Shown: positions 11,133 through 23,405 of the stretch, piece by piece
Numbering within the stretch: position 1 is the stretch's first letter
Layout of the letters: each line of letters opens with the position of its first letter
Source of the DNA: Lepidodermella squamata
Lineage: Eukaryota > Gastrotricha
DNA length: 64,000 nt
Direction of reading: 5' to 3'
Assembly (NCBI GenBank): GCA_047495785.1
Contig: JBLDXI010000013.1
Location: 3,410,001 to 3,474,000, forward strand
Translations under genes and position numbers: made by a program
The notes under the pieces: model-generated
The model's input: the letters and a program-made list of their open reading frames with translations, nothing else
Told to the model about the DNA's origin: nothing
The model's database searches: none

Positions 11133-13107
11133 TCACAGCGACGTTTCGATGGTTATTAGGCAGGGTGAGGTCTTCGTGCTGTTCTGAAGGTAGACATCAG
11201 GCGTGAGATTCTCCGACGACAACATCGGGTTCTCCGGGGTCATACTATCCGCCGGGTCCAGTAACGTGTTAATCATCCCGTTGTGGTCACCCTCATCCGG
11301 CGAGGGCGTCTGCACGACCAGGTGCTGCCGATGGCCACCGCCCATCACCGCTGGCTGGGGTGAAAATGTGACACCCTGGTGGTGTTGCTTCGTAGAGCTG
11401 ACTATCGGCTGGTAATCCGGTGGGCTGTCTTGACCAGTCAACTGGTGATGCCCACCGCCGACATTCATCGACAGCATCGACGGGCCCGGGTCGTAGAGGC
11501 CGTTTTCTTTCCGAACTAAATCGCGGCACCAAACGTGTAACAAAACGGCGCAAACGGGCGGAAATAATAGGGTGATCACATCGGATGAGCGTTGGCATTT
11601 CGGAAATGTGTCGAAAGGCCACGTGTCCCATAACCACAATCGGTAGAACGAAATTGCGAAATGCTGCCCGGAACAAGCGGAGTAAAACAGAAGGATAAAA
11701 AGAGGTACGGCGATGTCGCAACAACTTGTGCTAAGCTGTTTCAGCACTATTCTAAGGTGGATCTTATTGTACGCGAATAACGTAGTAGCCAGCCGGGGTA
11801 GCGATCTCATCGCCATCAGGCATGAAATAGCGATCGTGACGGGTATGATGAGCGAGAATACGTAGTCAGCAACAAAAATCGGCCGTGCCAGGTCGAACAT
11901 TTCGCGTTCGAACGTGCACAGCTCGAGCTGGAAGTAGTAGAGGTAACGGTAGTCCTTGTGCGTCGTCGACGTCCAGTCGAACAGCGCAACAGTGTAGACG
12001 CTGGAGACGAGCGAAAGAATAGCTATGCATATGGCGGCGTTGATGACCTGCATCGGTGTTGAAATCGGCAATTTTCGCGCCAAATTGCGACCCACCGCCG
12101 ACGTACTTGAGCGAAGAATTTCCATCGATTTCGAATTTGTGCACAACGCTAATAAGACGGTCATTTGACCTGAAACAAACGAAGAAATGTTTAATAGAAA
12201 AAAAATCCCGATTCTCTGCAATTTCGATCGAAATTTCGATCGATCCCTCCAAGTCCCTGGGATTTTTATTCTAACTTTTCTATTGGAGTTAGCAGAAATA
12301 TTTTCAATGTTGGCTCACGAGAATGCTGATATCCGGAAAAATCACTGATTTGTGAAATCGATAATTAAAATATCAAATCGATATCGGCTCTGTTCAAAAT
12401 CGAAAAACAATATTATGGGAAATATTATATTGCCAGAGCCTTAAATTTGGCGCTGGAACCCAAGGTTTTCAACTTGGCACAGTCAAAAACTTTGAAATTA
12501 TTTAGTGAATAAAAAGCATCCTAGAATATTTTGTACCATGATTGAATTAACAAAGAAAGAAAAAATTATAAATAATCAGCAAAATTACCTGCATATTGCT
12601 GCCAAATAGATAGTAGTAAAAAAGATGAAGTGGCCGATCGCCACCATGCCGTAACAAATGCAGCTAGCTTACACGTTACAGTTTCAGGCCACTGAAAATC
12701 GGAAAAAATCTCAAATAAATTAGCTTAATTTACAATCATTCGGAACCTACCCCAGTGATTAGAAAAACTAGAGGAGCATTTGTTGTAGCGAAAGTGATTT
12801 GAGTAGCTGAAAGTAGGCACAGAACGGTCAAGGTCGAGCGGTTGTAAACGGCAGTTCTCGCCGCCCGAATCAGGAACAACAAGTGCAGCAGATCGGCGAT
12901 GATGACGAGCGCGAACGCGACGCATTGCAGAATTGTGCGTAGGGTGGGCGTCATCGGCGCCGGTTGGGCAAGTTCCGGGCACAGGTAGGGCGTGCACGCC
13001 TTGACCAAGACTGCGGAGACTGTCGACGGCGGCGCCATCGCGTCGTCCGACACGCCCGATAGCAGGCCCAGCGTCGATGACGAGTTGAAAATCGGCGGGG
13101 ACGACAT
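11133..13107 (-). CDS. atypical orphan seven-helix receptor
   Basis: Exons 13107-12751, 12691-12589 and 12169-11133, all phase-consistent, give 498 residues. Seven hydrophobic helices are visible: about residues 54-78, 86-117, 122-150, 175-200, 235-262, 290-315 and 338-360. A cysteine at the start of helix 3 (VTCKLAAF) and one in the second extracellular loop (LELCTFE) could form the class A disulfide. However the DRY position reads WQQY and the NPxxY position reads FPPVCAVLL, so the usual activation motifs are missing. The N-terminus has an NSS glycosylation site. The C-tail of about 130 residues is rich in Ser, Thr, His and Gln. It is probably a plasma-membrane receptor of a divergent class A group. 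Ligand and coupling are unknown. Confidence 0.72.
12170..12588 (-). other. orphan GPCR intron 2 with dispersed repeat copy
   Basis: A 419-nt intron, longer than neighbouring introns. Around 12330-12390 it carries one copy, in reverse orientation, of a repeat containing AAAAATCACTGATTTGT followed by an ATCGAT/ATCGATATC block. The same family occurs in at least four other places in the window. Confidence 0.6.
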
Positions 13108-16100
13108 TTAAATTTTACTCACGTGACCTGGAATCCATCTATTGTCCGTCGCTATCGCATTGCTGGATGCCGTGGTAAAATATTAAAAAAAACTAAAAAT
13201 GAAAAGAATTTAAATTTGTCAAGATCATTTTTTGATCATTTTCTCCAGCCGGGAATAACACGAAATTAGCCGGTTCAGATAAATTTGGGACACTGCAGGA
13301 TAACTAAAAGTACTTATCCGCGACATAACAATCAAGAAAATCTTAAATATTTCGATTTTTACGAGTTTCACCTCAGGCATTTGCCTAAAATAATGATCGC
13401 GAAAATTTGAAGCTCTGCTTACGTTAGAATCGCATAAAAAATTACCAGATGCAAACTGCGAATCAAGGTGATCAGAAAAATTAAAAAATAAATGAATATA
13501 TTCACTGGTTCTGTGAAACCAAATTTCCAAACTTTTGGCGCCAAATACGATTTATCAGAAAGCATTTGCGAAATAATTATCAGACCTAATAGACACGGAT
13601 AATTTTAAGACAAGTTGTTTCAATTTTAATCATTTTATAAAAAAAATTCCCGTGAATTTTTAAAATTCAAGGTAATTGCTGAAAATTCGGTTTCACAGGC
13701 AAATTTAGTTCCACTAATCAAAAGTAAAACCCTTTTTAAAGAGTTGCCGTCGACTGGGAAATAGTGAATCATGTTGATGAGATGAGCATCTAGGGAAGAT
13801 GAACTGATAGCTGAATGCTGAGCGCTGGAAAGAGTGTTTCCGTCGCGAAGCCGGAAAGCGGCGTCGCGTGTCAAGGTCGAGCGGCGTGCAGTGGCTTCTC
13901 ATCATCACTCACCTTCGAGAGACATTTATTTATACTGATACCTACCTACCACAAGACGGCCGAAATGAGCGAAAACCTTTCGAAACAAAAGACTCCCCGA
14001 CGCCTCTTATTGTTGTAATAATAATAATAATTGATGCGAGCGATATATCTCTAGCCTAATAATATGTCATTTTTACAACGCGCCATGTCCTATTTACTCG
14101 AATAATAAGCGTGTCAACTGGCTACTGTTCATTATTAAGGAGGACGATAATATTTAACGCTATTGGTAAGTTGGCGGGTCGTCAGGCGCTTGATGCTCGT
14201 GCGGGCGAAAAATCGCGCCAATACTGTGCTGAGCTCATCTCCTTATTGTGCTTTATTAGAATAATTATTTGCCCTTGGATCGAGAGAGCGAGCGGTGGGT
14301 CTCAAAGGCGCGGCTCCTGCTATAATAAAAACGAATATTTGCGACGACTCTGTGTCTCATCGCTAATCTAGTGAGCATAAGGAGGCATATGTCTCCTAGT
14401 CGCCGCCGCGGGCCAGTGGCGACTCGTCTCGCGGTCAATCCGCAACAAAAACAAAAACAAAACTTGGCGATCGCGTGTTGTTGTGTACTAGAAAAGCTAT
14501 CATTTTTGATTGCGCTAATAATCAGATACACAAGAAATAAAATCAGCCGACGATGAGAGGCGCGCGCGCGCCGCAACATGATATTCGCGACGATAAAAAG
14601 TGGCCGAAAAAAATTGATAGATACATTTCTTCTTATACTGTCTGCATTGCGGATTACACACGCATATGCCATGCGGAGTGAATCGTTAATTTAAGCTGGA
14701 AAAATGCGAATATAGCGAGCGATCAATGACACGCGAGCGCGAAAAAATATGAGGAAATATTCTTCAAATCCGAAAAAAATTTCTAAGCTGCTTTTTCTTG
14801 GACAGAGGCGTGTATGCCAGCACTTTAAATGAAGACGAACCAAGCCGCTATATAACTTGCGATGGGACGATGAAATGAGCCGTAAAAAACAATCTGATGC
14901 CATATTATAACTATTTTATCGCGTGTATATTTGTACTAGTGATATTTGTAATGACACGTAATATAGCTATCTATCTATCAATCCACGCGACGGCTTGTCA
15001 TATACACATATCGCTGCTGGTGCAGGGAATATGTTAAATAATAATATTAGGATATTCACTATGCTATATAATACGCGACGCGCCTCGCCTGAGATAAATC
15101 GCGCATTGTCAGTTATTAGAAGCCGCAAAAAATGATGATGGCCACTAGCTTTCGATGACTGATATGCCCATCATCTTCATCATATTGTCAAGTGGTGGGA
15201 GCTAACGAAGCGGAGCCAAGTGCTGGCAATGATGATCGTATTAATATAATCAAATTGGCAATATAAGTCCACCAGCTCGGCTAAAACAATGGCCAGCCTT
15301 CTTCATGTATGATATATGACAATAACGGGCCACTTTTGCTGACCGAAGTGCGGCTCGGCGCAAGCGGAGGAAAACAAAAACAAAACACAGGAAAAATAGA
15401 AAATACAACTAATAGGATGATTGCGCAGATTTTCCTTATAGTTGGCAAATAAACTGAACGAGTCCTAATAAATCAATCGAATTACGATAAAAATTATCAT
15501 TATATTCTATTTTTAAAATCTATAAACTAGTTGTAAAAATTGGAATTACAAAAGTATATTTTACCTATCTTTCTCTAGACTGATAATGAAATAAATTGGG
15601 ACGCTGCATTATATTCATGAATGCAATTGAGATTGCAGGTGGGCGTGCCAAAAAGAATAGATCAGTAATGAAATAATAACACATCCTTAAGTGGCCATAT
15701 AGGTAGGTGCGTTAGATAAAGATCTCAACAAAAGAAAAAAATAATAGCCGAACAAATACACCGCGTAACACAATGTTTACTCGTAAATATTGGCCTTATA
15801 CATTTTTGTAGAGCGCTATTTGATTTTCCGATAGGTAGCAATAAATAATAACAATAAATAATATACTAAACAAGCGATAATAGAGCGAACGCGGTGGCGA
15901 TAAATAAACGCGCTGTGATATATTATAGCCGCAATTACAAACCAGGGAAAATGATGTTTAAGGACATTAATCAACAACAGAAACATACGTCGTATAGGGT
16001 AAGCTATATTTCTGCGCTAAAAGCGCGTTGCACGAATCGAGAGGCGCACTAAGTATATAACTACTATCCATTTATCATCTATCAATCGATGTTTTGTTTT

Positions 16101-18079
16101 CACGTTTTGTTATTGCTGTAAACGCTGTAAACGCTGCGCAAACATTTATTACAATAAATATTACGCTACTGCAAAGTTTGGCCTATTTGTTATTATTAAT
16201 GCGCTTCACCTGATAATGTGCGCACCTTAAAATTAGCGGGTGATGAATTGAGAAATTACTTTCAAACTTTTCGGATAGGTTAACGCTGAGAAAGTCTTCA
16301 AATCTCTAGGGTCGTTTTTGTGAAAAAAAATCGAACATTACGACGAATATACTGGCTAGCTAATATTTGACAGGTAAAAAAATACGAATATGTTTCTTAC
16401 AGCAGTTTTTACGACTTTTTTTTTACGAAAATAACGATTATATTCGCGCATGCGGTTTCATAATTTTGCGCTGTTGTGAACAAATTATGTCGCTCATCAA
16501 TAAAAAGTGCGCACGTGCCTTGCGAAAACACGGCTTTGATATGGTGGAAAAGTCTTTGCTAATTTCTAGGTAAACAAATCAGGTAATTTGTCAATCTGCG
16601 CACGGCACGGCGCTCGGCTGAATGCCGCTATTATAATTGAAGGAAGAATTTGCGGTTATGAAACGGACCTTTGAAAATTAGATGAATAAACGGCAGGAAA
16701 AGGCAAAGGAAATTCAGAAAAAGTCATAGTTCTATTTATTCTTAATGCAATTTATATAAATATTCATATCATTCTCGTATCATTTTGAACACCGTTTACA
16801 TCTATACCAGGGTTGAGGAGGAATTCATGGTCAAAGCCTAATGAGTCCGAAACTAGTCCAAGTCTTGGCGTAACGTACATTGTAAAGTTTGCTTTGATGT
16901 ATGTTGGGACTTGTAAAAAGAGTCAAATGTTGGAAAATGAAATTTCGTCGGCCAAATAAGTCCAATGTCCAAGGGTTCATTTTGAGATAAATAAAAAAAA
17001 CAGCTTTATTTTCTATATTTTCAATAAAATTTGCCAACGAGGCAAAAATAGGGGTAGAATCACGGCGGATCGATGGCACCGGCCAATTGGACCGATGTGC
17101 AGATAAGACTTACTCGTCCGCGTTTTTGTTCCCTCTGGTTTATGATTTTAGTTTTAGGTCGCGGTTTGATTCATCACTAATGCATCCATTTTATTGTCAG
17201 CTATTTTGTTTTTAAGTGTGAACCAAGAAGATTATTTGTTCACTTGACATCGAATATCGCACGTGGTTCGATTCCTCCCCATGCGATTTGTTGATCACCA
17301 CCCGTTTTGTGAGCGATTTTTCGCTGGACATTGGATTTTCGATGCACTTCTCTAACTCATGCCACTTTCCAATCTGCGAAAAATCTGCTGACCTCACGAA
17401 AAATCACGAAAGTGGACATAGGACTCTTGATCACTTGCGAATATTCAGATTTAATTGAACAGCGTGAAAAGCCGAGTTCGGAACTGTAAAAATATCATTT
17501 TCGATTTTGGATGACATCTGGCGTTTTTTTTATTAAAAACCCCTACATTGCGTGACCACTTGCGCGTTCTAATTTTTTTTCTCCAATGCTTTTGTATGGA
17601 GAAGTCATGCACATAGCAAAAAGTGGTCACACAAAGTGGGTACATTGCTTACAAGCAATTTGGAAATCGAAACTAATAAAATCACACAATGGTTAGTTTT
17701 CAGGTAAAATTCTGATTTTTTGTGTAATAATGCATGGAAATTGGGTTATTATCTAGGTCGCTTATTTGTCGCTTTCTCACATGCAATTTGGCAATAACAC
17801 AACATTGTACAAATCTGAAAGAGAAAATTGAAGCACAGATAATGACTGCAGTTTTTGGAGGAAAGTGAAAGCGTGCAGCTCACCTTAATTGAAGTGTGTC
17901 GGTTGACAGCCTCCTCACGTAGTGTTGTCTTCGTGACTCCTCAACAACACCGCAGTATGAGGGCGTTGAACCCGAATGTCTTTAACCCGTATTGAGCCTT
18001 ATTCGTGGATGAAAAGTAGTCAATAACTTAGATTCTCTTGCGTTAAGCCTAGCACCTTTAGCCTCCCTTATAGCTGACA
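13108..18079. other. 5 kb intergenic region
   Basis: No supported gene. This AT-rich spacer separates the orphan GPCR (minus) from the sugar transporter (plus), so it includes two promoters. There are ATA and TAA simple repeats (for example 14018-14035 and 15838-15870), a CTAT run near 14970-14985, and many GATA/TATC motifs. Open frames are short, have no domain features and look random. I found no tRNA cloverleaf; a GGTTCGATTCC string at 17265 has no matching stems. Confidence 0.5.
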
Positions 18080-19820
18080 ATGATTCCAGGTAGCAAAGCG
18101 AAACAAAAACAATGGACATGGTATCTTGTGTTTTGCAATTTTACAATCGGCATCGGTAGCTCTTTCATGTATGGATTCAATCTCGGTTGGTAGTAAAAGT
18201 TGGCAGCAATTATCTGACCATCTTTTAATCTTTTATATATAGGTGTCCTCAATGCGCCTTTTGCGGTGATCAGCTCTTACGTTAATCAAACTTACAGCGG
18301 CCAACTATCGGAAAGAGAGTTGAGCTCGCAATGGTCGGTCATCGTGACATTGTATCTTATTGGAGGCTTGGTTGGCTCAACATGGTTTCCAATCAGAATA
18401 TCAAGAATCTTTGGAAAGTAAATTTTTTTTACCTACTTTGAAGCGTATAAATCGTATTTCCCCAGAAAAATTGGGCTAATAATGAGCGCCGTTATTGGTT
18501 GCGCTGGTTCAGCTGTTCTCTTCGTCACTCCTTGGACCAAGAGTTCGATCCCTCTGTTTGTTGGCCGCACTGTCGTAGGATTTCAGGGCGGTTTGTCGAT
18601 GGCAATCGCGCCCTCTTTGGCAATGGAGCAAGCACCGGCTCAGAAACGCGGATTTTTCGGGTGCCTTTTCGGTGAAGGCATTGGCGCAGGTTTAATAGTA
18701 TCAAGCCTGCTTGGACTGGGTTTTCTTCTCGGCAAGCCAAACATATGGCATTACATTTTCCGTACGCATATTATGATATTTTATATAAGAAAAAAGTACG
18801 AATATTTGATTTCTATAGTATTCGAACTGGCCGTTTATCTCATTCAATTTGTTCTGCTGTTTTTTGTTGCTGAAAGTCCGCGTTTCTTGTTGGACAGAGG
18901 AAACGAAAAAATGGCTCATGAAGCTCTGCGAAAGTTGCAAGGTGCTAGCGATCCTGAGCAAATTGCCGCGCAAATAGCGAATATGAAAGCAGCGGCTTCT
19001 CAAGAAACTCAAGTGAAGATTGTTTCAGTGGCTTCAGTATTCAAAAATCGCTCGTTATTGTGGCCACTATTCATCGTCATTAACACGCGAATATGTTCAC
19101 AGCTCACAGGTCTGAGCGCCGTGTTCTTCTACGCTGCCAAGGTATTAAATACTGCGGGACTTTCTGCTGACATGGCTGGTCTGGCAAATCTTGGTCTGAG
19201 TGTCGTCAACTTCCTAGGAGGCATCGTCAACATGTTTGTTATAGACAGACTCGGTCGACGATTTACAATGATAATTTCGATGGTCGGAATTACAGTGTCT
19301 CAAGTCTTGCTTGTCATAGTTTTAAGTTTCAACGTAAGCTACAACATTTGATGTCGTATATCGTCAACTGATTGTTATTGTTTCCAATATGCAGATTTTT
19401 CAAGCCAGTATTTTGGGTTTCGCGCTATTCCACTTCTTTTTCACGTTTGGCCCTGGTCCAATTCCAGTACTTTACGCGGCTGAATTATTCGGTCAGGACG
19501 CGAGGCCGCTTGCGATGAGCACATCAATGTTCTCAAATTGGGCCTTCAACATAGTTTGCAGTTTTGTATTCTCAGCAATGCGAGACGCCGTCGGTTACTT
19601 GTCTTTCATCCTATTCATCGCAGTAGCGGCTGTCGAGCTGGTTTTCTGCGTATTGTTTTTGCCGGAAACTTCTGCGAGACTAACTAAAACGACGCCTAGT
19701 GATCGCTTCGCTCCCGGCAAATCGCTCGTTCAGGTCTCGTTCTTCTCCATCTTTCGTTCTATGTGTTTCTCCTTTGACAAATCTTCCATAGCTGGAGAGA
19801 AGCAGCACGGCTTCGTCTAG
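18080..19820 (+). CDS. SLC2-type facilitative sugar transporter
   Basis: Exons 18080-18185, 18243-18417, 18466-19333 (with a probable in-frame 57-nt intron at 18762-18818) and 19395-19820. The product is about 505 residues with twelve predicted helices (major facilitator superfamily). Family motifs: FNLGVLNAP in helix 1, AESPRFLL after helix 6, SQLTG in helix 7, DRLGRR in the loop after helix 8, GPGPIPVLYAAELF in helix 10, and PETSAR near the end. Such proteins move hexoses or related polyols across the plasma membrane. The QLS motif typical of some high-affinity glucose carriers is not preserved, so substrate is uncertain. The donor at 18186 (gttggt) was chosen because it restores NLGVLNAP. 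The extreme C-terminus after PETSAR is poorly conserved, so the last residues could be mis-spliced in my model. Confidence 0.88.
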
Positions 19821-22800
19821 AAATTTGAATGTGCTCATCTGAATATGCTAATTTCAGGTTCATGTGATCGAGTTTCGAATCGTCTTTACGAACTTTTATA
19901 ATAAAAATTCCACCTTAAAAATGGAAATCTATACACAAAAATATTAAGAATAATGAAATGTGTCACCGAATGGCAAAACGGACGATTTTGGATCAGAAAT
20001 TAAAATTAAATTAAATTAAATTAAAAAATTGTTTGACAGAGAACAGAGTTTTACCTGTTTTACCAGTTATCAATAGATTGAGGGCCGCTTCCAGTATTTA
20101 CGAGGAGAAAATGAGAATGTTGAACATCTCGTTTTTTTCAAATGCTAAGCTAATGGGCATGCCGCGATTTTGAAAACTCAAATAAATACACTATTATGGA
20201 GAGATCGTTTGAGCTTCCCCTCTATTGCAGTATTTCCTCCATAGACAACTCTATGATTGCCTCTATAGGTATGTCCGCTGATCGCCAAAAGAATGCGGTC
20301 ATTTGAAGGGTATCTGTGGTTTATGGAGTTTTCCTGTGAACGTTCTCATTTTTTCATCTCGGAAACTTGGCTAGATCACGCGTAATTTACCCTATCGGTC
20401 ATAAGTTCTTGAGTTATCCTTCAGCCTGCAGCGCTAATAATCGACTTCAAGTATCGATTTTACAAATCGGTAGTTTTTCCGAGATTTTCTGTCTAGTAAC
20501 TAGTAAGTCTATTCGAAAATTTAATTCGCCTACCGTAAGTTACCTGGGATCTGAAAAAGAGCAGAGATAGTGCATCATTATCGATCAAGAAAAGAAACTT
20601 TCAAGAAATCGCATTATTTAGGGCGGGAACCTCAATTTAGACCCTGAAATGTTCCGCAGAAAGAGGAAAAGGAAAAAATTCGTTGCGTAAAATTAATTTC
20701 AAAGTAAAATTTTCATTTCCCTTCTTATTTTCTAGACCTTGGAATGCAGTTAAGTACTAGGCCAAATTCGGATTGACGGATCTTACAGTAAGATCGGGAG
20801 CTATAAAAAACTGTATCCGCCATACAGACCGATGAAATATTATGCAGCGCACGAGGCGTGTTTTCTACCTAATGCAATATATTAGCCGCCAGCACATCAG
20901 CGCATCAGCAGTCGTACTAATATCATCATTATCAACATCGGCATGTCCTGTTCTTATTTTATTCCTCATTGATTGGCGATTTTTCATTGATATACGCATG
21001 ATAAGAACAGTGTCTAATATTCAAGTGACGCGAAGCATTATTTTACGCTGGAGCACAAAAAGGACTCGCCCGCGACAACAGTAAATTAGCTTCATGAGGA
21101 CAGCATGTAAATATATTACAAATAAATTTACTATTTGAGGGCCCTAAGATGAACAAGCAATAGTTGAATATGTCCTTTCCGCAGCTACAAAACAAGCGCA
21201 AAATTTTATATTCACCGATTCCAAGTTTTACCTTTACATACATTGCATTGGCATGAAACCTATTTGGACCTATTAGGGACATTTCCTTGATTCCGATGAT
21301 AAAATTGTTCCATCTCCCCCAGGGAAAATTAATATTAGAAAACAGAAAGAAATATTTAGATCATTTTCCATTTTTTATTGATTTTTCGATTCATTTCCCT
21401 CTCTGAATGGATTATATAAATGTACTTGATTTAGAAAGGATCTCGCCTTTTACTAATGTCCATCCAATTCTCGCTCGTATCCTACTACGTCTGAGACAAG
21501 TTGATTTGGTTAGAAGAAACTCATGATGCGTACGACTCATTTCCTTATACCATTTTAAGGGGTTAGATTTTTATTATTACATGGGAAAATCGTCCAACCG
21601 TGCTCACTGCGTCGTGATTTTATCACTAATTTTCAGATCATCCATACAGATGAATAAGACCAGGTGTCTCCTTTTGCCTTATTTTTGCATGCTAGTCACG
21701 GGTTGAAACATTGTTAAAAAAATTTGAAATTTTTTCCTATACCTTCACGTAGACATCAAAGACGTATGCTGTAATGATGTTATTACACTTGATTAAGGAA
21801 AATAATAAAGCCGCGTCGGCACTCGAAAAAAAATAGAATTTTTTTACGTCTCACAGACTGTATTAATTTTTCTTCGGCTTGACTCCCCATGCCAGTATAC
21901 TTTTCCTATTACATTTCCCGCATTCGCGTAGTTAGTCCGCTTTATTATATAAATATACTTCGCGGAAAATATCCCTTTTAAATAATACACTGTGCGCATA
22001 TCATTGTGATGGTTAATCCTAGTCTCGCGTTTCGATTTTTTTTCAACTCATGGCAAGTTTTTATTTTTTGTCGTATTTCATCAGTTTAAAAGCACCTTGG
22101 CGATGATGCCCCCTGCACCGTATTTTGCGAGTTCTTCGAATTTTCTCTACGTCAAACTTCATTCATCGAATTTATTAAAAATTTTGCATCGCACCATCAA
22201 GACATCTCTGCGTCATTCTTCGGTCAAGCATCATCGACATTGCTATTAAAGTTCGATTATTCATTGTATTTTTTCAATAATTTTAGAGACAATGGTTAAG
22301 CGAGCTGTTATGCACGCGGTTTTTTTTCAATACGCATTATCTCGGGCACTTTTTCGAAGGTGTATCAGACCTGCGTAGTAAAGAACATAATAATATCGGT
22401 AACTGCATCGCGCCTGTAATTTACTTTCCGATTTGCGTATGTATTCTCTTTATAAAAATTATTGATTCCTGATATCCTTGCCGTTTTTTCCTCCAACTTC
22501 CCACTTTTTTATATACGTTTCCGCGATTTATCTATAAAAAATTATTTAGAGCGTTTTTTCACTAATATTTACACATCTAGGCCGAAAAATAACAACGATC
22601 GCTGAGTAGGAAATCATTTTTTCCGATTTGTATGCTATTTTTCTATACAGTGGCGCCGGTATTTTGGCTAAAATGTTTTTTAATTTTCATTTACTGCCAG
22701 TTATTTAGCAGTATGCAAGAGATGTTGCCGGCTCGTCGTGTAAAATAAATCTTGTAGAGTTAATTTTGAAGCAGTGCGTAGACATTTTAGCGTCAATTAT

Positions 22801-23405
22801 CTTTATCGCTGTCTTATTTTGGTTTCCCATGTAGCCAAAAAAAATGTACAGCATTATAATAAGGAAAAAACGGCCAATCAATCGCGCGCATTTCCGCTTC
22901 TTGTATCTCGCTCAGGTCCTTTGTTGTGCCGGCCATTGTTTTAATATAAAATAATATATTAAATACGGCCGCTAAACAAAATCGACGATTGGCCGTCCCA
23001 AGAGTATGTGCCGCGTTTCGCCACCGACATGTTCGTCATTTATCTTGTGGCGTAGCACATCTATATTGCCGCGTAGTACAGCCACTACTGCGTCTAGTTG
23101 AATTATTAAAATAATATTATAATATATTAGAACAACAAAAACCCGAAATAACTAACACAATGATCATTTTTTTTCTTTAAAAGGAAAATTTATAAATAGC
23201 GCACTACAGTAGCGCAATATGAAGGATTGACCCTGACCTCAAGAGCCGCGCATTGTTGCTAGGTTTTATACTGTTTTTCATGTCGATATATAGTTATTTC
23301 TTATACAATTTTAATTAATGACTTGAATTCACTGATTTTTTTCCCACTGGTGCGCTGCGATGATTGTTGAATTTATCGGTTAATTGAATCGACTAGCTAG
23401 CCATC
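19821..23405. other. 3.6 kb intergenic region before Cav3
   Basis: An AATAAA at 19900-19905 can end the sugar transporter mRNA. The remainder is AT-rich and holds the promoter and possibly upstream noncoding exons of the calcium channel. Around 20450-20490 is a copy of the dispersed ATCGATTTTACAAATC repeat. Nothing else is recognisable. Confidence 0.5.

Noticed and set aside
14265-14672. 135-codon minus-strand frame
   Set aside because: No start context, signal or domain; low-complexity composition in an AT-rich spacer.
17255-17285. tRNA-like B box (GGTTCGATTCC)
   Set aside because: No flanking stems that pair and no A box or acceptor stem at the right distance.
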